Part shown: positions 21,244-33,105 of the stretch, piece by piece
How the letters are laid out: each line of letters opens with the position of its first letter
Position numbering within the stretch: position 1 is the stretch's first letter
Source: Aricia agestis
Lineage: Eukaryota > Arthropoda > Insecta > Lepidoptera > Lycaenidae
Direction: 5' to 3'
Assembly: GCF_905147365.1 (NCBI RefSeq)
Contig: NC_056420.1
Span: forward strand, 10,054,001 to 10,118,000
DNA: 64,000 nt
Program-made: the position numbers and the translations under genes
Notes under the pieces: generated by a model
Database searches by the model: none
What the model saw: only the letters and a program-made list of their open reading frames with translations
Told to the model about the DNA's origin: nothing

Positions 21244-22606
21244 CTTACAGTTGTGGGGTCAATATTTTTATACTTTGATGAAAAACCTATGTTTTTAATG
21301 GCTATTTAGTGTTGAGTCTTATTGTGATAGGGAATATTATGCAAAGGTCAGAGCAGAGGACGTTACTAGCACATACAGTAAATAATTCCACCAGAATCCG
21401 ACATGTTACACACGTTATATCAAACTATTGACAGATATGTTGTAAAACGTCAAACAAAACTTGTTTTTTATTCTCTTTGCTGCTGCTGCCTCTAGCGTGA
21501 AAAAATTGCAGTAATATGTCCTATTATAATATTTTAAGCTCGTAGACAGCGCTAGAGCGCAGTCGTGTATCACGTAGGATTTCTTACATTGACTTATGCT
21601 ACTTGTGTCTTTTACTAGCGAACGAATATTGGGTGCAATTGTGACAAGAATAGGGTAGAATAGGTACACAAATTAGAACATAATATGCTCTAACTAAATA
21701 TGTCATATTAGTTCAATGAACAGAAACTAAGGATTGCAATCTAGAATAATTGTCGGCGGATGTGAAAACGACATAGTAGGCATATAATATTTTCGTCACT
21801 TGATAAAAAGAGAGTGGAATGTTATTACACGCCGATAAAGGAGTTTTTACTTAAATATACATGCACGTTTCTTACAGAAGTTCTAAAGAGCCCTAGAACA
21901 TTTTTTTTGATTACTATCAAGCAAATTTTATGTGATTTATTTTGATAAGACGAACAACATTTTTATCTGCGAAAAAGCTTGAACGTGGTAGCTGAATGGA
22001 TATATGAAAATAGAATGGATTTCATACTTTGACTTGATGGTCCTAAAATATTATGGATTGCTCTATTTATAGGACAATGTTACTCTTAAATTAAATAACT
22101 ATCAACCTGTAAATATCCAAAAAATCAGCTTGTTAGTTTTCCGTTTTAGTGTTCAGTAGTCAACCAAGTTTTGTTGATTACAGAACCCTATATGTAATGA
22201 CTATAATTTTGTAACACTGTGTATAAGATTTAACTGACCCTAATTACTGTGACACTTTTTAAAAGGGTTGATAAGGTAATCCACCTTTTAGTCCTATCAA
22301 AAACGTCTGTTTGTTGGCCAGTCTGCAGCGTGAACCCGCGTGGGGCGAAACAAATGTAAAACATAATACTTCAGTAATTCCCGAGACGCGCCATTCGGGG
22401 CACGTACCCGCTCCCGTGAAATATATTGGCTTTTTCTTGTAAATGCTTTGGTGGAAATTAAATTTGGAACTGTCGAATAATCCCGTAGTTTGAGCCAAAG
22501 ATAATTTAAATTAGATTCAAAGTTGGCACGGCTTTAACTTTAATGTTATTTAAGAATCAAAATGTTCAAATAAATTCATACGTATTTGTTTAATGTTATA
22601 TTACAC
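21244..22606. other. Unassigned sequence
   Basis: Short open frames at 21415-21669 and 22259-22498 show no family features. No repeat ends were identified. Confidence 0.5.
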
Positions 22607-22893
22607 TAGCTTTTTCCCACGGCTGCGCTCGCGTTAGGAAGTATTATTATTAATTAGGTATCAAACTTCAAAGTCTCAGCCCGATCGGATTAAAATTGAC
22701 CAAGTTATACACAAATTTTCATCCCCTATTTTATCCACTTGGGGGTAGAATTGATCAAAATCTTTTCTCAGCGGATTCCTACGTCATAACATCTACCTGC
22801 ATGCCAAATTTCAGCTCGATCCGTCCAGTGGTTTGGGCTGTGCGTTGATAGATCACCATGTCAGTCACCTTTGAGTTTTGTATATTATATAGA
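22607..22893 (-). mobile_element. Helitron family D copy
   Basis: On the plus strand it begins CTAGCTTTTTCCCACGGCTG, the reverse of the 3' hairpin and CTAG end. It runs back through CATCTACCTGCATGCCAAAT to GTCAGTCACCTTTGAGTTTT. This copy keeps the canonical CTAG that the 11785 copy has lost. Confidence 0.8.
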
Positions 22894-23109
22894 TATATTA
22901 TACATATTACATATAGATAGATGATGTACTGTTATACGGGAACCTACGTCATTCAGTCAATTGTAGCCTATGTCCTGTGGTCAACTCTACGTTGGTACCA
23001 ATTTTCTCTAAAATCCTTTTAATACTTCTATCGTGGGAATCGCAGACACAATAGATTTTCAATTGTTATTCAACAGCCGGTGCCGCTTGGGGTTGATGCG
23101 TTAATAAAG

Positions 23110-23300
23110 CCACTTAGGGTACGTAGATTACGTACGTACGTAGAGTACGTACGCGCACGCAACGTGACGCGTAGATGCATTTCTAAATTTGTATGGATTT
23201 GACAGATTTGCAAGACGTCTCACGCAATTGAAATCTGTCAATCCAGTACCAATAAATAATACATATACGCGTCACGTGACGTTGCGGTCCGCATGATGTT
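23110..23300. repeat. GC-rich foldback MITE G
   Basis: GACGCGTAGATGCATTTCTAAA, GACAGATTTGCAAGACGTCTC and ACGCGTCACGTGACGTTGCG form partly inverted blocks. The left edge carries a local GTAC/TACG repeat (TACGTACGTACGTAGAGTAC). Confidence 0.6.
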
Positions 23301-23629
23301 AACAAACCAAAACTTTTTGTTTATTATTTATTATTAAAACAATACAATTAATAGATTAAACGACATCCATTATTCTTGAAGCTTAAAAATATTAATGGGA
23401 GAAATAAACGAGAGTTAACAACCAACTATGTGCTGATAAAACTATAAAAAGTTATTAGATCGTTAAAGACTTATGAGAAGAATTTATAGTCCTATTGCTG
23501 GTTTGTAGGCATTTCCAGACATACATTAGCTAGGATTAGAGTGGACAGTATGATTTATAGATGATGTCATATTTCTGAGGACGTAATGTTATTAAGGGAA
23601 TCTACTACTTTTAGGTCCACTAGCGCATA

Positions 23630-23788
23630 TCCAGGTTCACGCCCAAACCGCTAAACCGATTTTGCTGTTTGGTATGGAGATACTTTGAGTCCCAGAAACG
23701 GATATAGGATACTTTTTTCCTGGAAAAATGTACGGTTCCCGCGCGATTAATGAAAAAGCATCTGAGTTCCGGGCCTCATCTATAAATA
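23630..23788 (-). repeat. RTE-like LINE 3' fragment
   Basis: Reverse-oriented blocks TTCACGCCCAAACCGCTAAA, GGTATGGAGATACTTTGAGT and TGTACGGTTCCCGCGCGATT. It abuts the following SINE. Confidence 0.75.
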
Positions 23789-23796
23789 AATAATAA

Positions 23797-24121
23797 CTCC
23801 CACACCGGTTTCGGTGACGGTGGCTGGTTTCATTGAAAACCAGGCCAGGCCAAGAAATACACAAGAGCACTCTCTATTCCTTTTACTCTCATAACCCAGT
23901 GGGGCGGAAGACCGACACGACTGGCGAGAGGTCAGGCGCAGGACCGACTTTTTACACGCCCATCCGACGCATTGATCATCTTACTTGTCAGACAATCAGG
24001 TGATCAGCCTGCATTGTCCTAACCGAACTTGGAAATAACAGTCATGTTTCCAACGCGGGAATCGAACCTACGACCTCCGAGTCAAGAGCCATGCTCTGAA
24101 CCACTGGACCACGGAGGCGTC
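23797..24121 (-). mobile_element. tRNA-derived SINE, family 1
   Basis: On the minus strand it starts GACGCCTCCGTGGTCCAGTG with the A box, then the B box as GTAGGTTCGATTCCCGCGTT, and ends GTCACCGAAACCGGTGTGG. It includes the segment with TGGGCGTGTAAAAAG that the 14984 copy lacks. Confidence 0.85.
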
Positions 24122-24483
24122 TATAGTAACTGTTATAAACTGCGAATAATAAAAACTAAGGAAAAGTAACTCTGTCAAAAAACATGCTCCACAATACTTG
24201 TCAAAAAAGTGTACCTTAGGTACACATTTCAATACATTTGCAATATTTAGGTGACCTTGAGCGGTACTAGGCTGACGTTACATGACAGATCAAAAGGAAC
24301 CAAATTTAAAACGGTAATAGTATGGGAGTTACGATTCCTTAGTTTTTATTATTCGTAGGTTATAAATCAAGATTTTTGGGCCTGAGTTTTAATCTCTTTC
24401 ACCCTCATACATTATTGAGTAAGCTTCTCTTATTTTTATCACTTTTTAATAATATATTATAATACCTGTATAAAGCACAGGTG

Positions 24484-24605
24484 TACTCACTTCTCACTTC
24501 ATAACCCAGAGGGACGGATGACCGACGCGAGAGGTCAACCGTGCGCGCGACATTTTAATCACTCATCCGAAGCATCCGCCATCTTTCAGTCCGTTAGTGT
24601 CATCA
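24484..24605 (-). repeat. Diverged tRNA-SINE body fragment
   Basis: CATAACCCAGAGGGACGGATGA, CGACGCGAGAGGTCAACC and ACTCATCCGAAGCATCC resemble the body of SINE family 1 (TCATAACCCAGTGGGGCGG, CGAGAGGTCAGGCGC, CCCATCCGACGCAT). The tRNA-like head is missing. Confidence 0.5.
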
Positions 24606-25384
24606 GCTATGTCCTCTATTTAAAGTAATGGAATAAAACTACATTTATGTAGCTCATACAGGATAAACAACAATAGACAGGGGTTATGAACGTGTAGAGT
24701 TATAGTCGTTTTTTATTGGCCATAATTGATATCAGTTATGCGTACTGTTGATTATGCAATCATAAAAATAATCATACTTAACAAATAACATCATCTCTCA
24801 ATATGTACCTCTTAGGTGCAATTTCACCAATGACCGTTAAAGTTCTCGAATCTCTCGTTAAGGTTCTCGAATCAGTATCACTATCATGTTACCTCTTTTG
24901 TTTTTCAGACGTTGGTGAAATTGGTACTTAAGCTAAAATATCTTACTGTTCGTTTAAGTGTATGTAACTTATAAACTAATTATTATTAAATATCTGTAGA
25001 CTTCTCTGATACATAATATGACAAAACATTAAACTATGACGTCTGAGTTCTGACACATCATGGGTCCTTTTATAAGCAAGTAGGGTTCGTCAATAATTTG
25101 TGATCTAATAAAACTTTTAAACAATAATGTTGAATAAAAGAAACAAAAAATTAAAAAAAAAATGACTAAATGGACCCGTGTCAGCTAACGCCAGGGGACC
25201 CAATAACCGCTGTGTTTTGTGTATTTATTCCAATGCTACCAGACCTCCGTTGGGCGATATAAACGAATTTTCTAGGTTTTGTTAAACGTCCCATTGGGAA
25301 AATTAAAAACAAAAATTTATTGTGACTTATGTATTTATTGCGAACACAAACTGGTAGATTTCTTGCTTATAGTACTAAATTCAT
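24606..25384. other. Mostly unassigned, with one small MITE
   Basis: Apart from the MITE at 24815-24927 I see no repeat ends or coding features. Confidence 0.5.
24815..24927. mobile_element. Short Harbinger-like MITE
   Basis: TTA flanks both sides (24812-24814, 24928-24930). The inverted ends are GGTGCAATTTCACCAA and TTGGTGAAATTGGTAC. Inside, GTTAAAGTTCTCGAATC and GTTAAGGTTCTCGAATC are a tandem pair. Confidence 0.72.
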
Positions 25385-25440
25385 CTTATCTCGTGGGACC
25401 GTACATTTTTCCGGGATGAAATGTATCCTATACTAATATT
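25385..25440 (+). repeat. RTE-like LINE scrap
   Basis: TCGTGGGACCGTACATTTTT and CCGGGATGAAATGTATCCTA jump directly to TACTAATATTA, so the middle of the tail has been deleted. Confidence 0.6.
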
Positions 25441-25562
25441 ATTTAAAATTAAAGACTATTTAAAAATCGCGAGATAATTTACTTATTTACAAATAGTCTA
25501 GAAGTATATTATAATATCTATCGATCATTTTCCACCATGCTAGAGATAATACTATAATATAA

Positions 25563-25797
25563 TATCTATGGACTCCTCACACCACGTCAGTCTGGCCCCG
25601 TGGTAAGTACCTGAAGGACTTGTGTTACGGGTACCAGACAACGGAAATATATTTAATGCTTTTATACTATACATATATTTAAGATTTTTATTATATGATA
25701 CGTACATATTTAAACACATCCATGACCCAGGAACTTTGAAAACTTTTTGTTCCGTCGGCGAGATTCGAACCCCAAAACTGAGCCACAGAGGTCGCCA
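25563..25797 (-). mobile_element. tRNA-derived SINE, family 2 (deleted head)
   Basis: The body is CACCACGTCAGTCTGGCCCC and ACCTGAAGGACTTGTGTTAC; the head, read in reverse, has GTCGGCGAGATTCGAACCCC. The A box is mostly lost: AACCCCAAAACTGAGCCAC joins the B-box side straight to the tRNA 5' end. Such a copy should not be transcribable by pol III. Confidence 0.78.
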
Positions 25798-26163
25798 AGA
25801 GGTCGGAATGGGATTGTTGGTTTAACTCTCCAAACTAGTTCAAACTGGTGTTAATCCTTTGCAATAGATCTCAACAGTGCAGCTCATAAAATATGACTAC
25901 ACAAAGAAAGGATGAATAGAGATTTTTTAGTTTAAAAGTCAAATATAGAGCTGGAGTGTGGAGTGATGTGGACATCATATTATCACGTATGAATGTCAAA
26001 TCCTTTATTTCCTCGCATACTACATATTTCAAAATGTATTTTTAGTAAACATTATTTGAATGCTTTCATTGTATACTGTATATACATATGCTTTGTTGTT
26101 TTGTTTGTAGAGAAATGATCTTTTATAAAGTTTATTACAAGTATCTTGTGGTACTTGAATGAC

Positions 26164-26509
26164 ATTTTTTTATTTTTTTTATTTTTATGAAATAACGGGG
26201 CAAACGAGCAAACGGGTCACATGATGGAAAGCAACTTCCGTCGCCCATGGACACTCGCAGCATCAGAAGAGCTGCAGGTGCGTTGCCGGCCTTTGAAGAG
26301 GGAATAGGGTAATAGGGGAGGGTAGGGATGGGAAGGGAAGGGAATAGGGGAGGGTAGGAAAGGGAATAGGGTAGGGGATTGGGCCTCCGGTAAACTCACT
26401 TACTCGGCGAAACACAGCGCAAGCGCTGTTTCACGCCGGTTTTCTGTGAGAACGTGGTATTTCTCCGGTCGAGCCGGCCGATTCGTGCCGAAGCATGGCT
26501 CTCCCACGT
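26164..26509 (-). mobile_element. Metulj-like SINE copy
   Basis: All landmarks are present. The terminal TCTCCCACGTATAA is repeated once more at 26520-26533, a small duplication at the 5' end of the SINE. Confidence 0.82.
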
Positions 26510-26614
26510 ATAAATTTTTCTCTCCCACGTATAACATTTTCATGAGAGCATATTTTGTGTCTCAATCTGTCCACGATGAAACACATTAATAGCGGCGACG
26601 TTAATTAAAGATTT

Positions 26615-27232
26615 GACGACCTCTGTGGCTCAGTGTGTGAGCGCATTGGTAACTCAAGCCGGGGGTCGCGGGTTCGAACCCCGCCGACGGAACAAAAAGT
26701 TTTCAAAGTTCCTGGGTCATGGATGTGTATTAAATGTGTTTTTTTTTTTTATGAAATAAGGGGGCAAACGAGCAAACGGGTCACCTGATGGAAAGCAACT
26801 TCCGTCGCCCATGGACACTCGCAGCATCAGAAGAGCTGCAGGTGCGTTGCCGGCCTTTTAAGGGGTAACAGGGGAGGGTAGGGAAGGGAATTATAGGGGA
26901 GGGTAGGGAAGGAAATAGGGGAGGGTAGGGAAGGGAAAAGGGAAGGGGATTGGGCCTCCGGTAAACTCACTCACTCGGCGAAACACAGCGCAAGCGCTGT
27001 TTCACACCGGTTTTCTGTGAGGACGTGGTATTTCTCCGGTCGAGCCGGCCCATTCGTGCCGAAGCATGGCTCTCCCACGTCGATACGTATGTGATATAAT
27101 AAAAACTTAAATGTTAAATATGTATAGTATCAAAGTATTAAATATATTTCCGTTGTCTGGTATCCGTAACACAAGTCCTTCACGTACTTAGCACGGGGCT
27201 AGACCTACGTGGTGTGAAGCGTCCATAGATAT
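26615..27232 (+). mobile_element. tRNA-derived SINE, family 2, split by another SINE
   Basis: The head (26615-26738) shows the A box TGGCTCAGTGTGTGAGCG and the B box GGTTCGAACCC, then GACGGAACAAAAAGTTTTC. The body resumes after the insertion with ATGTGATATAATAAAAAC and ends ACGTGGTGTGAAGCGTCCAT. Joined, it matches the minus-strand copies at 25563, 51911 and 58909. Confidence 0.82.
26739..27080 (-). mobile_element. Metulj-like SINE inserted into SINE family 2
   Basis: T run, GGGCAAACGAGCAAACGGG, three polypurine units, the GCGCAAGCGCTG hairpin and CTCTCCCACGT are all present. ATGTG occurs just before the T run and again at 27090-27094, a possible target duplication. Confidence 0.83.
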
Positions 27233-27640
27233 AATTTAAAAAAAGTTTCAAAAGACACCACGGGCCATCAGTACCTTGTCAGCCAATAGTAAAAGAAAAT
27301 ACATATCTACAACTGTCATTATTTGGAAGTCGGTTACAAATGCCATAAATATAAGTAGATAAGATAAGTGTAATTAATAAAAAAATCTAAAGTAGGCAAC
27401 GTTTAAAAATATATTGTAAAAGAGCTCTGACCATGACTATTTTTTTGCAATTCATGCAATAAAATTTATGACGAAGTTAAAAAATAAAGGATGACCTCAA
27501 ATTATTAAATAATAAACGCGCACAAAATAAGCGAAAAATATATTCTTGCTACTTGTTTACATAAGAAATACTCTTTGGATTCTGATTGGTAGATTGACAT
27601 AACAAGGGCTACATTTCTTTTTCAAAACAAACATGTACGA

Positions 27641-27885
27641 GATTTATACTCGCGTCTCGTGGCTCGGCTCGCGGCGCGTCTCGCATCGCAGCTCGCGTCG
27701 AAGCGCGAGTGTAAACACAAAGCTCGCGTCCCCCTCGAGCTCCTTTGGAAATCGCTCCCGACGCGAGCCCCGCGAGCCGCAAGCCGCGCCGCGAGACGAG
27801 CCGCGAGCTCGAGTTTACACTCAGGGCTCGCGGCGCGTCTCGCCGCTCGCCTCGAGGCTCGCGCGCGAGTGTAAATCGAGTATGA
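27641..27885. repeat. Very GC-rich foldback element
   Basis: An island of CG-rich blocks (GCTCGCGGCGCGTCTCGC, CGCGAGCCGCAAGCCGCG, GCTCGCGCGCGAGTG) sits in AT-rich DNA. The phrase GCGAGTGTAAA or its complement occurs at both ends and in the middle, so segments pair in several ways. Open frames on it are rich in Arg, Ala and Ser purely because of the repeated CGxG pattern. Confidence 0.65.
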
Positions 27886-28285
27886 GTAAAAAAGGGTATT
27901 AAATTTAACAGTTAATTATTTATAATTTTAAATTTTAGAATTTACGTGCTTGTTTTAATGTCACGAGCATTCAGTTGTAGACATAATCCTTTTACCTTTG
28001 TAAAGAGGACTTTATGGGAGCTTCTAATACCGTTCTGACATTTCAGCCATTTCTGTTATAGCTATATGTATGTAAAGTATTATTTTAAAAGTGTTGTATT
28101 ATTATAAGAGTAATGGTTAGACATGGTTAACATATCAAAATTAGCTTGATTATTACCAGTTTTAAATTAAGTTGAAATTATAACTTTGCTACCCGGGCCC
28201 GAAAATCATCATGATCTTCATATTCATGATAATTGGATTCTTAGATAGGCGCTACAATAGCAAGATGTTACACACACATGCTATA
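27886..28285. other. Unassigned AT-rich sequence
   Basis: Nothing recognised. Confidence 0.5.
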
Positions 28286-28890
28286 AAAACCGGCCAAGTG
28301 CGAGTTGGACTCGCCCATGAAGGGTTCCGCAGCAGCAGTAAGGTTTATTTCTATGAATTTAAAAGGTTTTTCATTTATTTTTACATTTCAGTTGATTTAA
28401 TGAAAGTTAAATTAAGGTTTACCATTTATGACGTATAAAAAACTACTTGCTAGATCTCGTCCAAACCAATTTTCGTTGGTAGTTTTTATAGTAATGTACA
28501 TCATATATTTTTTTTAGAATTATCATGAATACTTTAGAAGTTAGAGGCCTCTCGCATACTATTCAGGTTAGAAAAAAAATGATACTAAAAACCTCAATAT
28601 GATTTTTAAAGACCTATACATAAATACCCCACACGCATAGGTTAGATGAAAAAAAATATTTTTTGTTTCAGTTGTACCTATGGGGACCCCTAAAATTTTT
28701 TAAAAATTTTCTATTTTTGTATCAAAATCTTAATGCGGTTCACAGACTACATCTACTTACCAATAGTATAGCTCTTATAGTTTCGGAGAAAAGTGTCTGT
28801 GACATACGGACGGACAGACAGACAAACAGACAGACATGACGAATCTATAAGGGTTCCGTTTTTTGCCATTTGGCTACGGATTCCTAAAAA
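28286..28890 (+). repeat. Repeat family B copy
   Basis: AAAACCGGCCAAGTGCGAGT begins it. The GGACGGACAGACAGACAAAC run and GGGTTCCGTTTTTTGCC with a mutated final hairpin (CTACGGATTCCT) end it. The middle differs from the 4947 copy, so subfamilies exist. Confidence 0.75.
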
Positions 28891-29375
28891 CGCTGCGTAC
28901 CGCTACTTGTTCGCGACGTTTTCGACGCGCAGCCCCAACGTATTCGCTTTGTGCCCGCTCCGTCCTAAATCGGCACGCCAAACGCTAGTACGATAACGGC
29001 CTTAGCTTTCACGTACTCGGGTAAAAATAGATAAAATCTTTAACAACTATCCTAGACCGTTCAACTCATATCAGCAAAACATGTAGTACGCTCCTTATGA
29101 CGGCATTATGGGCGTTACAGATTTTTTTTATCTATAAAGCTGACTAGCACGTAGCAGATCGAGATAACTTGTGAGTGAATTCTTGGTGGACGAGCCTAAT
29201 ATCACAGTATACAATATACATATCATACAGTAGAGTAAACTTAACAGTCTTGGATATATTCGTGAACATAAAACAAGTTATACGCATGTACGACATGATA
29301 AATTGCTATTTCAAGTTATGTAAAGTTATGATTGTGTGCGTCCTAGTCATATTGTACTCGAATTTATTAAACTAT

Positions 29376-29558
29376 ACTCCACTCGGGCTAACTTGTCGCC
29401 AGCGGTCATTGACCCCCTGTCAAAAACCTGCCACTTTCCATATAAACCGCGGTTGACAATGAGGTGTCAGATATTGTCAATCGTGGTTTTATATGGAAAA
29501 TGAAAAGTTTTTGACAGGGAGTCAATGACCGCTAGCGACAAGTTAGCCCGAGTGGAGT
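29376..29558. mobile_element. Foldback MITE with about 75-bp arms
   Basis: The left arm is ACTCCACTCGGGCTAACTTG onward, the right arm ends CAAGTTAGCCCGAGTGGAGT. Both arms hold the GGTCATTGAC / GTCAATGACC and CTGTCAAAAACC / TTTTTGACAG blocks. TAT flanks both sides (29373-29375 and 29559-29561). Confidence 0.8.
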
Positions 29559-30134
29559 TATAGCTCAGCATTGAGGATAAATTTCAAACTTCGCTTCGAG
29601 AATCGAGGTAATGAATTACTATTGCTGAAATGCCGCTATGGTATGCGTATTGGCCTCGGTCTAACATGAAGATAGCCTACTGTAGGGGTACATAATATAT
29701 TGTGGTAATATTGATATCGTCATATCGGGTCGTGTGGGTCGTATCACGCCACTTAGGCTCGGTTAACAGGCGCTACGTGCCTGCGGACGTACCCCGAATG
29801 AGGGTACGAAGGGTATGAAGGAGTCGAAGGGGGCGAAGGGTACGAATATCGCGATACAAAGCGCAGATAACATACACAAGTATGTTATTGCATATATTTT
29901 TAAAGTTTAACAAAGACGTTTTGAACAGTAATCTTTTAATGATTCTTCTGTCTTCTTTAGCCAGCATTTTTCAGCGGTTTCGCACAAAGGGGTCACGAAT
30001 GTTACGTAAGAGGCCAATGCATTATGTATTGAATATTTACGGATGGTGTTCTTAAATTTAACAGAGACAATTAAGTTTAGACATTCTTTAGTTATCTTTA
30101 AGTTGCTTTTTCGCAGCTTCGCTACAGTATAATA

Positions 30135-30479
30135 ACGCCTCCGTGGTCCAGTGGTTAAGAGCGTGGCTCTTGGCTCGGAGGTCGTGGGTTCGATTCCCGC
30201 GTTGGAAACATGTTATTTCCAAGTTTGGTTAGGACAATGCAGGCTGATCACCTGATTGTCTGACAAGTAAGATGATCCATGCGTCGGATGGGCATGTAAA
30301 AATTCGGTCCTGCGCCTGATCTCTCGCCAGTCGTGTCGGTCTTCCGTCCCACTGGGTTATGAGAGTAAAGGAATAGAGAGTGCTCCTGTGTACTGCGCAC
30401 ACACTTGGGCACTATAAAATTACTCCTGCGCACCTGGCCTGGTGGAAACCGGCCACCGTCACCGAAACCGGTGTGGGGG
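30135..30479 (+). mobile_element. tRNA-derived SINE, family 1, near full length
   Basis: The head reads CGCCTCCGTGGTCCAGTGG with the A box and GGGTTCGATTCCCGCG with the B box. The body is complete through GGCCACCGTCACCGAAACC to GTGTGGGGGG. This is the best copy of the family in the window. Confidence 0.87.
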
Positions 30480-30634
30480 GTATTATTATTACTGTATAAT
30501 AAGTAGTTATGAAATTGAATGCGCTTCTCCTAATAGTTGTAAAAGTATTTTGTAATAGAGTGTGTACGAACTTCATCTCTTGCATATTTTCTTCTTTACT
30601 GTTAATTGCAGTGCAATTATAAATATTATATACT

Positions 30635-30870
30635 AGCTAAAAGCCCAGCTTTGTGAGGGCTCTCGTTCGTCTTTCTGCGTAATGATCTTTAAGGCAGTTT
30701 CTTATATTTTAATAGTAACTAAATCTTGACTGGCCAGTGATAACACATCTACACATAAAAAATTATTAAGTACTATGTTAAAGCACAAATCAATAGGTGT
30801 GATAGATTTTTCCGTAAACTATACCACAAAAGTGCTCAGATTGTGGGATAGACTAGGGCTCGCTTCGATC
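30635..30870 (-). mobile_element. Helitron family E fragment
   Basis: CTAGCTAAAAGCCCAGCTTT begins it on the plus strand (reversed 3' end). AACACATCTACACATAAAAA and AAGCACAAATCAATAGGTG match the 12064 copy. Confidence 0.65.
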
Positions 30871-31171
30871 GCCCTGATAAATTATATGATGTCACAACTT
30901 TGAACATTGTTTCCAAAGTCATAAAGTCTCAAACATCGTTTTTATCAGTACGTTCGTTAAATCAATATAAAGGCAATTTGGCATTGCACAAAAATCGTGC
31001 GAGCACCCTATCTGTCCGTATGAATGTTGAAGATAAGGGACGATCATATAGCACGCGAAACGTGCAGTCAATAATTTTTATCGTGACGTCAAATTATAGC
31101 ACACAACAGCGCATTCATAGTATTATTGTCATGTAGTAGAGTAAAGGTACCGGGTAGGAAGACGACATTAA

Positions 31172-31596
31172 GAGGGCGACTAACCCCAAAAATCAAACAT
31201 CGTCCTCTCTTCACACTCACGCCCGTCTTTCACATGCCAGGTGAAAAAGAACGACGCGGATTCATCGCCAAATTAGTTTTTTCTCAATAACTCGATAAAT
31301 ATACAACATTTAAAAAATCCGCTAGGTCGATCTCTCAATGATAGAATTTTATACAATGTGTTAAAATATTAACTTAGTTCAATGCACGGTTATGGCAATA
31401 AATGAAAAATTCGTGAAAATTAGATGCATCTTTGTGATTTTTTTCTATCGAGAAAATTTTAAGATATCGTGTTTTTGCTCAGATCAAATTCTCGGAAATA
31501 ATGTAGCATCTAATTTTAGAAAATGAAACAATTCGGGGCTTATTTTCAAGTATAAAAATGGATTATAAAATTGAAAATTTTGGGTTTGTCTTCCTC
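31172..31596. mobile_element. TTAA MITE, subfamily 1
   Basis: TTAA precedes it (31168-31171). The ends are GAGGGCGACTAACCCCAAAA and TTTTGGGTTTGTCTTCCTC. The interior matches 10100-10530. The right TTAA is replaced by TTTT, directly next to the palindrome at 31601. Confidence 0.75.
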
Positions 31597-31600
31597 TTTT

Positions 31601-31639
31601 TGTTGAACTGCAACAGCAGACAACTGTTGCAGTTCAACA
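31601..31639. repeat. Perfect 16-bp palindrome, 7-nt loop
   Basis: The arms TGTTGAACTGCAACAG (31601-31616) and its complement (31624-31639) abut the end of the TTAA MITE. Confidence 0.9.
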
Positions 31640-32027
31640 CTATATTTTGTATAAGGATCCCTCGGTAGTTAGCGACATGGAGTTCTTATAGAAATTCATA
31701 AAAACTGGACGTGTTGCAGCGACACGTACCTTCATACAGCCATGCTCTTTAAATCGACACCTTCATACAGCCATGTTCTTTAAATCAAACTCGTTCAACA
31801 CGTATATGTTTACGTTTACGCAAGTAAGCGCCACAATTTTTTTTTATTTTGCATTATTTTGTGATTTCCAGTTATCTGAAATCACGCTATGTGTGCGCGT
31901 TGCCGATTCGGGCGGCTTAGTATGTAGGTAGCTTACGCCGTACACCCTACTGTATATTATTTATATTGTAGTACATTCAACACAGCGCGGCGATCGCTAC
32001 AAGTTATAGCAAACATAAAACATATAA

Positions 32028-32864
32028 GGCTGGCTTCTCACGGCGTGTGATATCACAAGCCGCGCCGCGCCGAGCCAGCTATTACGAGCGAGCACGAGCC
32101 ACAGGCGAGCACGAGCCACCCCTTCTCACGGCGCGTTATATCACAAGCCGCGCCACGCTGACAAACATTGAAGTAAAATTAAACTTTATTAACACGATAA
32201 TAGATATCATTTTGCTCTAAGTCACTACGTTAAATAAGTAAATTTTAATGAAATGCAACTTTATTCACTAGGCAACTAGGTTGCATTTCGCGCCATAGGA
32301 ATTTAGCCCCAGCCCCCAGGGTATCCCACCCTGGGACTTAAATCCCTCTGGCGTGATATTTCTACAACACCAAGAATGAGTGAAATAAAGTAAAAAGAGT
32401 TTCATATTAGTTAATCACCTATAATAAAAATCTTCGTGCTAGCTATAGCGCGATGTAGCCGCCAAGCAGCGGCATCTGTTATCAAATAAATGAATTACAC
32501 TTAATTTAATAAAATTAGCGGCATAGATTGAAATGTAACCTAGTTGCCTAGTGAATAAAGTTGCATTTCATTAAAATTTACTTATTTAACGAAGTGACTT
32601 AGAGCAAAATGATATCTATTATCGTGTTAATAAAGTTTCATTTTACTTGAATTTTTGTCGGCGTGGCGCGGCTTGTGATATCACGCGCCGTGAGAAGGGG
32701 TGGCTCGTGCTCGCCTGTTTGCTCAAGCCGCGCCTTTGAAGTTACCGACTTTAATCGGATCGGGACGCGCCTGCACGAGCCGCGCCGCGCCACCCCTTCA
32801 CACGGCGCGTGGCTCAAACGGGCGCGGCGCGGCTCGTGGTAGCACGCGCCGTGAGAACGCAACC
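32028..32864. mobile_element. Large composite foldback element
   Basis: The outer ends (GGCTGGCTTCTCACGGCG and its inverted partner near 32845-32864) frame an inner pair of arms about 184 bp long, 32106-32289 and 32530-32714. The arms contain CTAAGTCACTACGTTAAATA against TATTTAACGAAGTGACTTAG. The GC-rich TCTCACGGCGCG motif recurs in both directions. The centre (32290-32529) holds a small palindrome (CCCAGGGT ... ACCCTGGG) and no gene. Confidence 0.8.
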
Positions 32865-33105
32865 ACGCCACCACTTCCTTAGGTCGCTGCTGCCTTCCTT
32901 GCTGGAACTAGTTGAATTGTTGTTGTTGAAAAAGTTTAGATCGACACAAGATACATCCATAGTTTAATAAACCTATAGAATTTGAAATAAAGATGCAACA
33001 TATCTACATAATATTATTGTGATGATGTTTTGAGTTTTTATGTTTTTTGGATTCTAGATGTTGCAACTTGCATAACATCTTGCGTAACTTCGTTCGCGCG
33101 GGAAT

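Noticed and set aside
27633..27902. Two overlapping Arg/Ala/Ser-rich open frames
   Set aside because: Produced by the repeated CG-rich foldback pattern, not by coding selection.
30135..30215. Apparent tRNA gene with A and B boxes
   Set aside because: Followed by a SINE body shared with two other copies; it is a SINE head, not a functional tRNA. The same applies at 14984, 24121 (-), 26615, 52173 (-) and 59153 (-).
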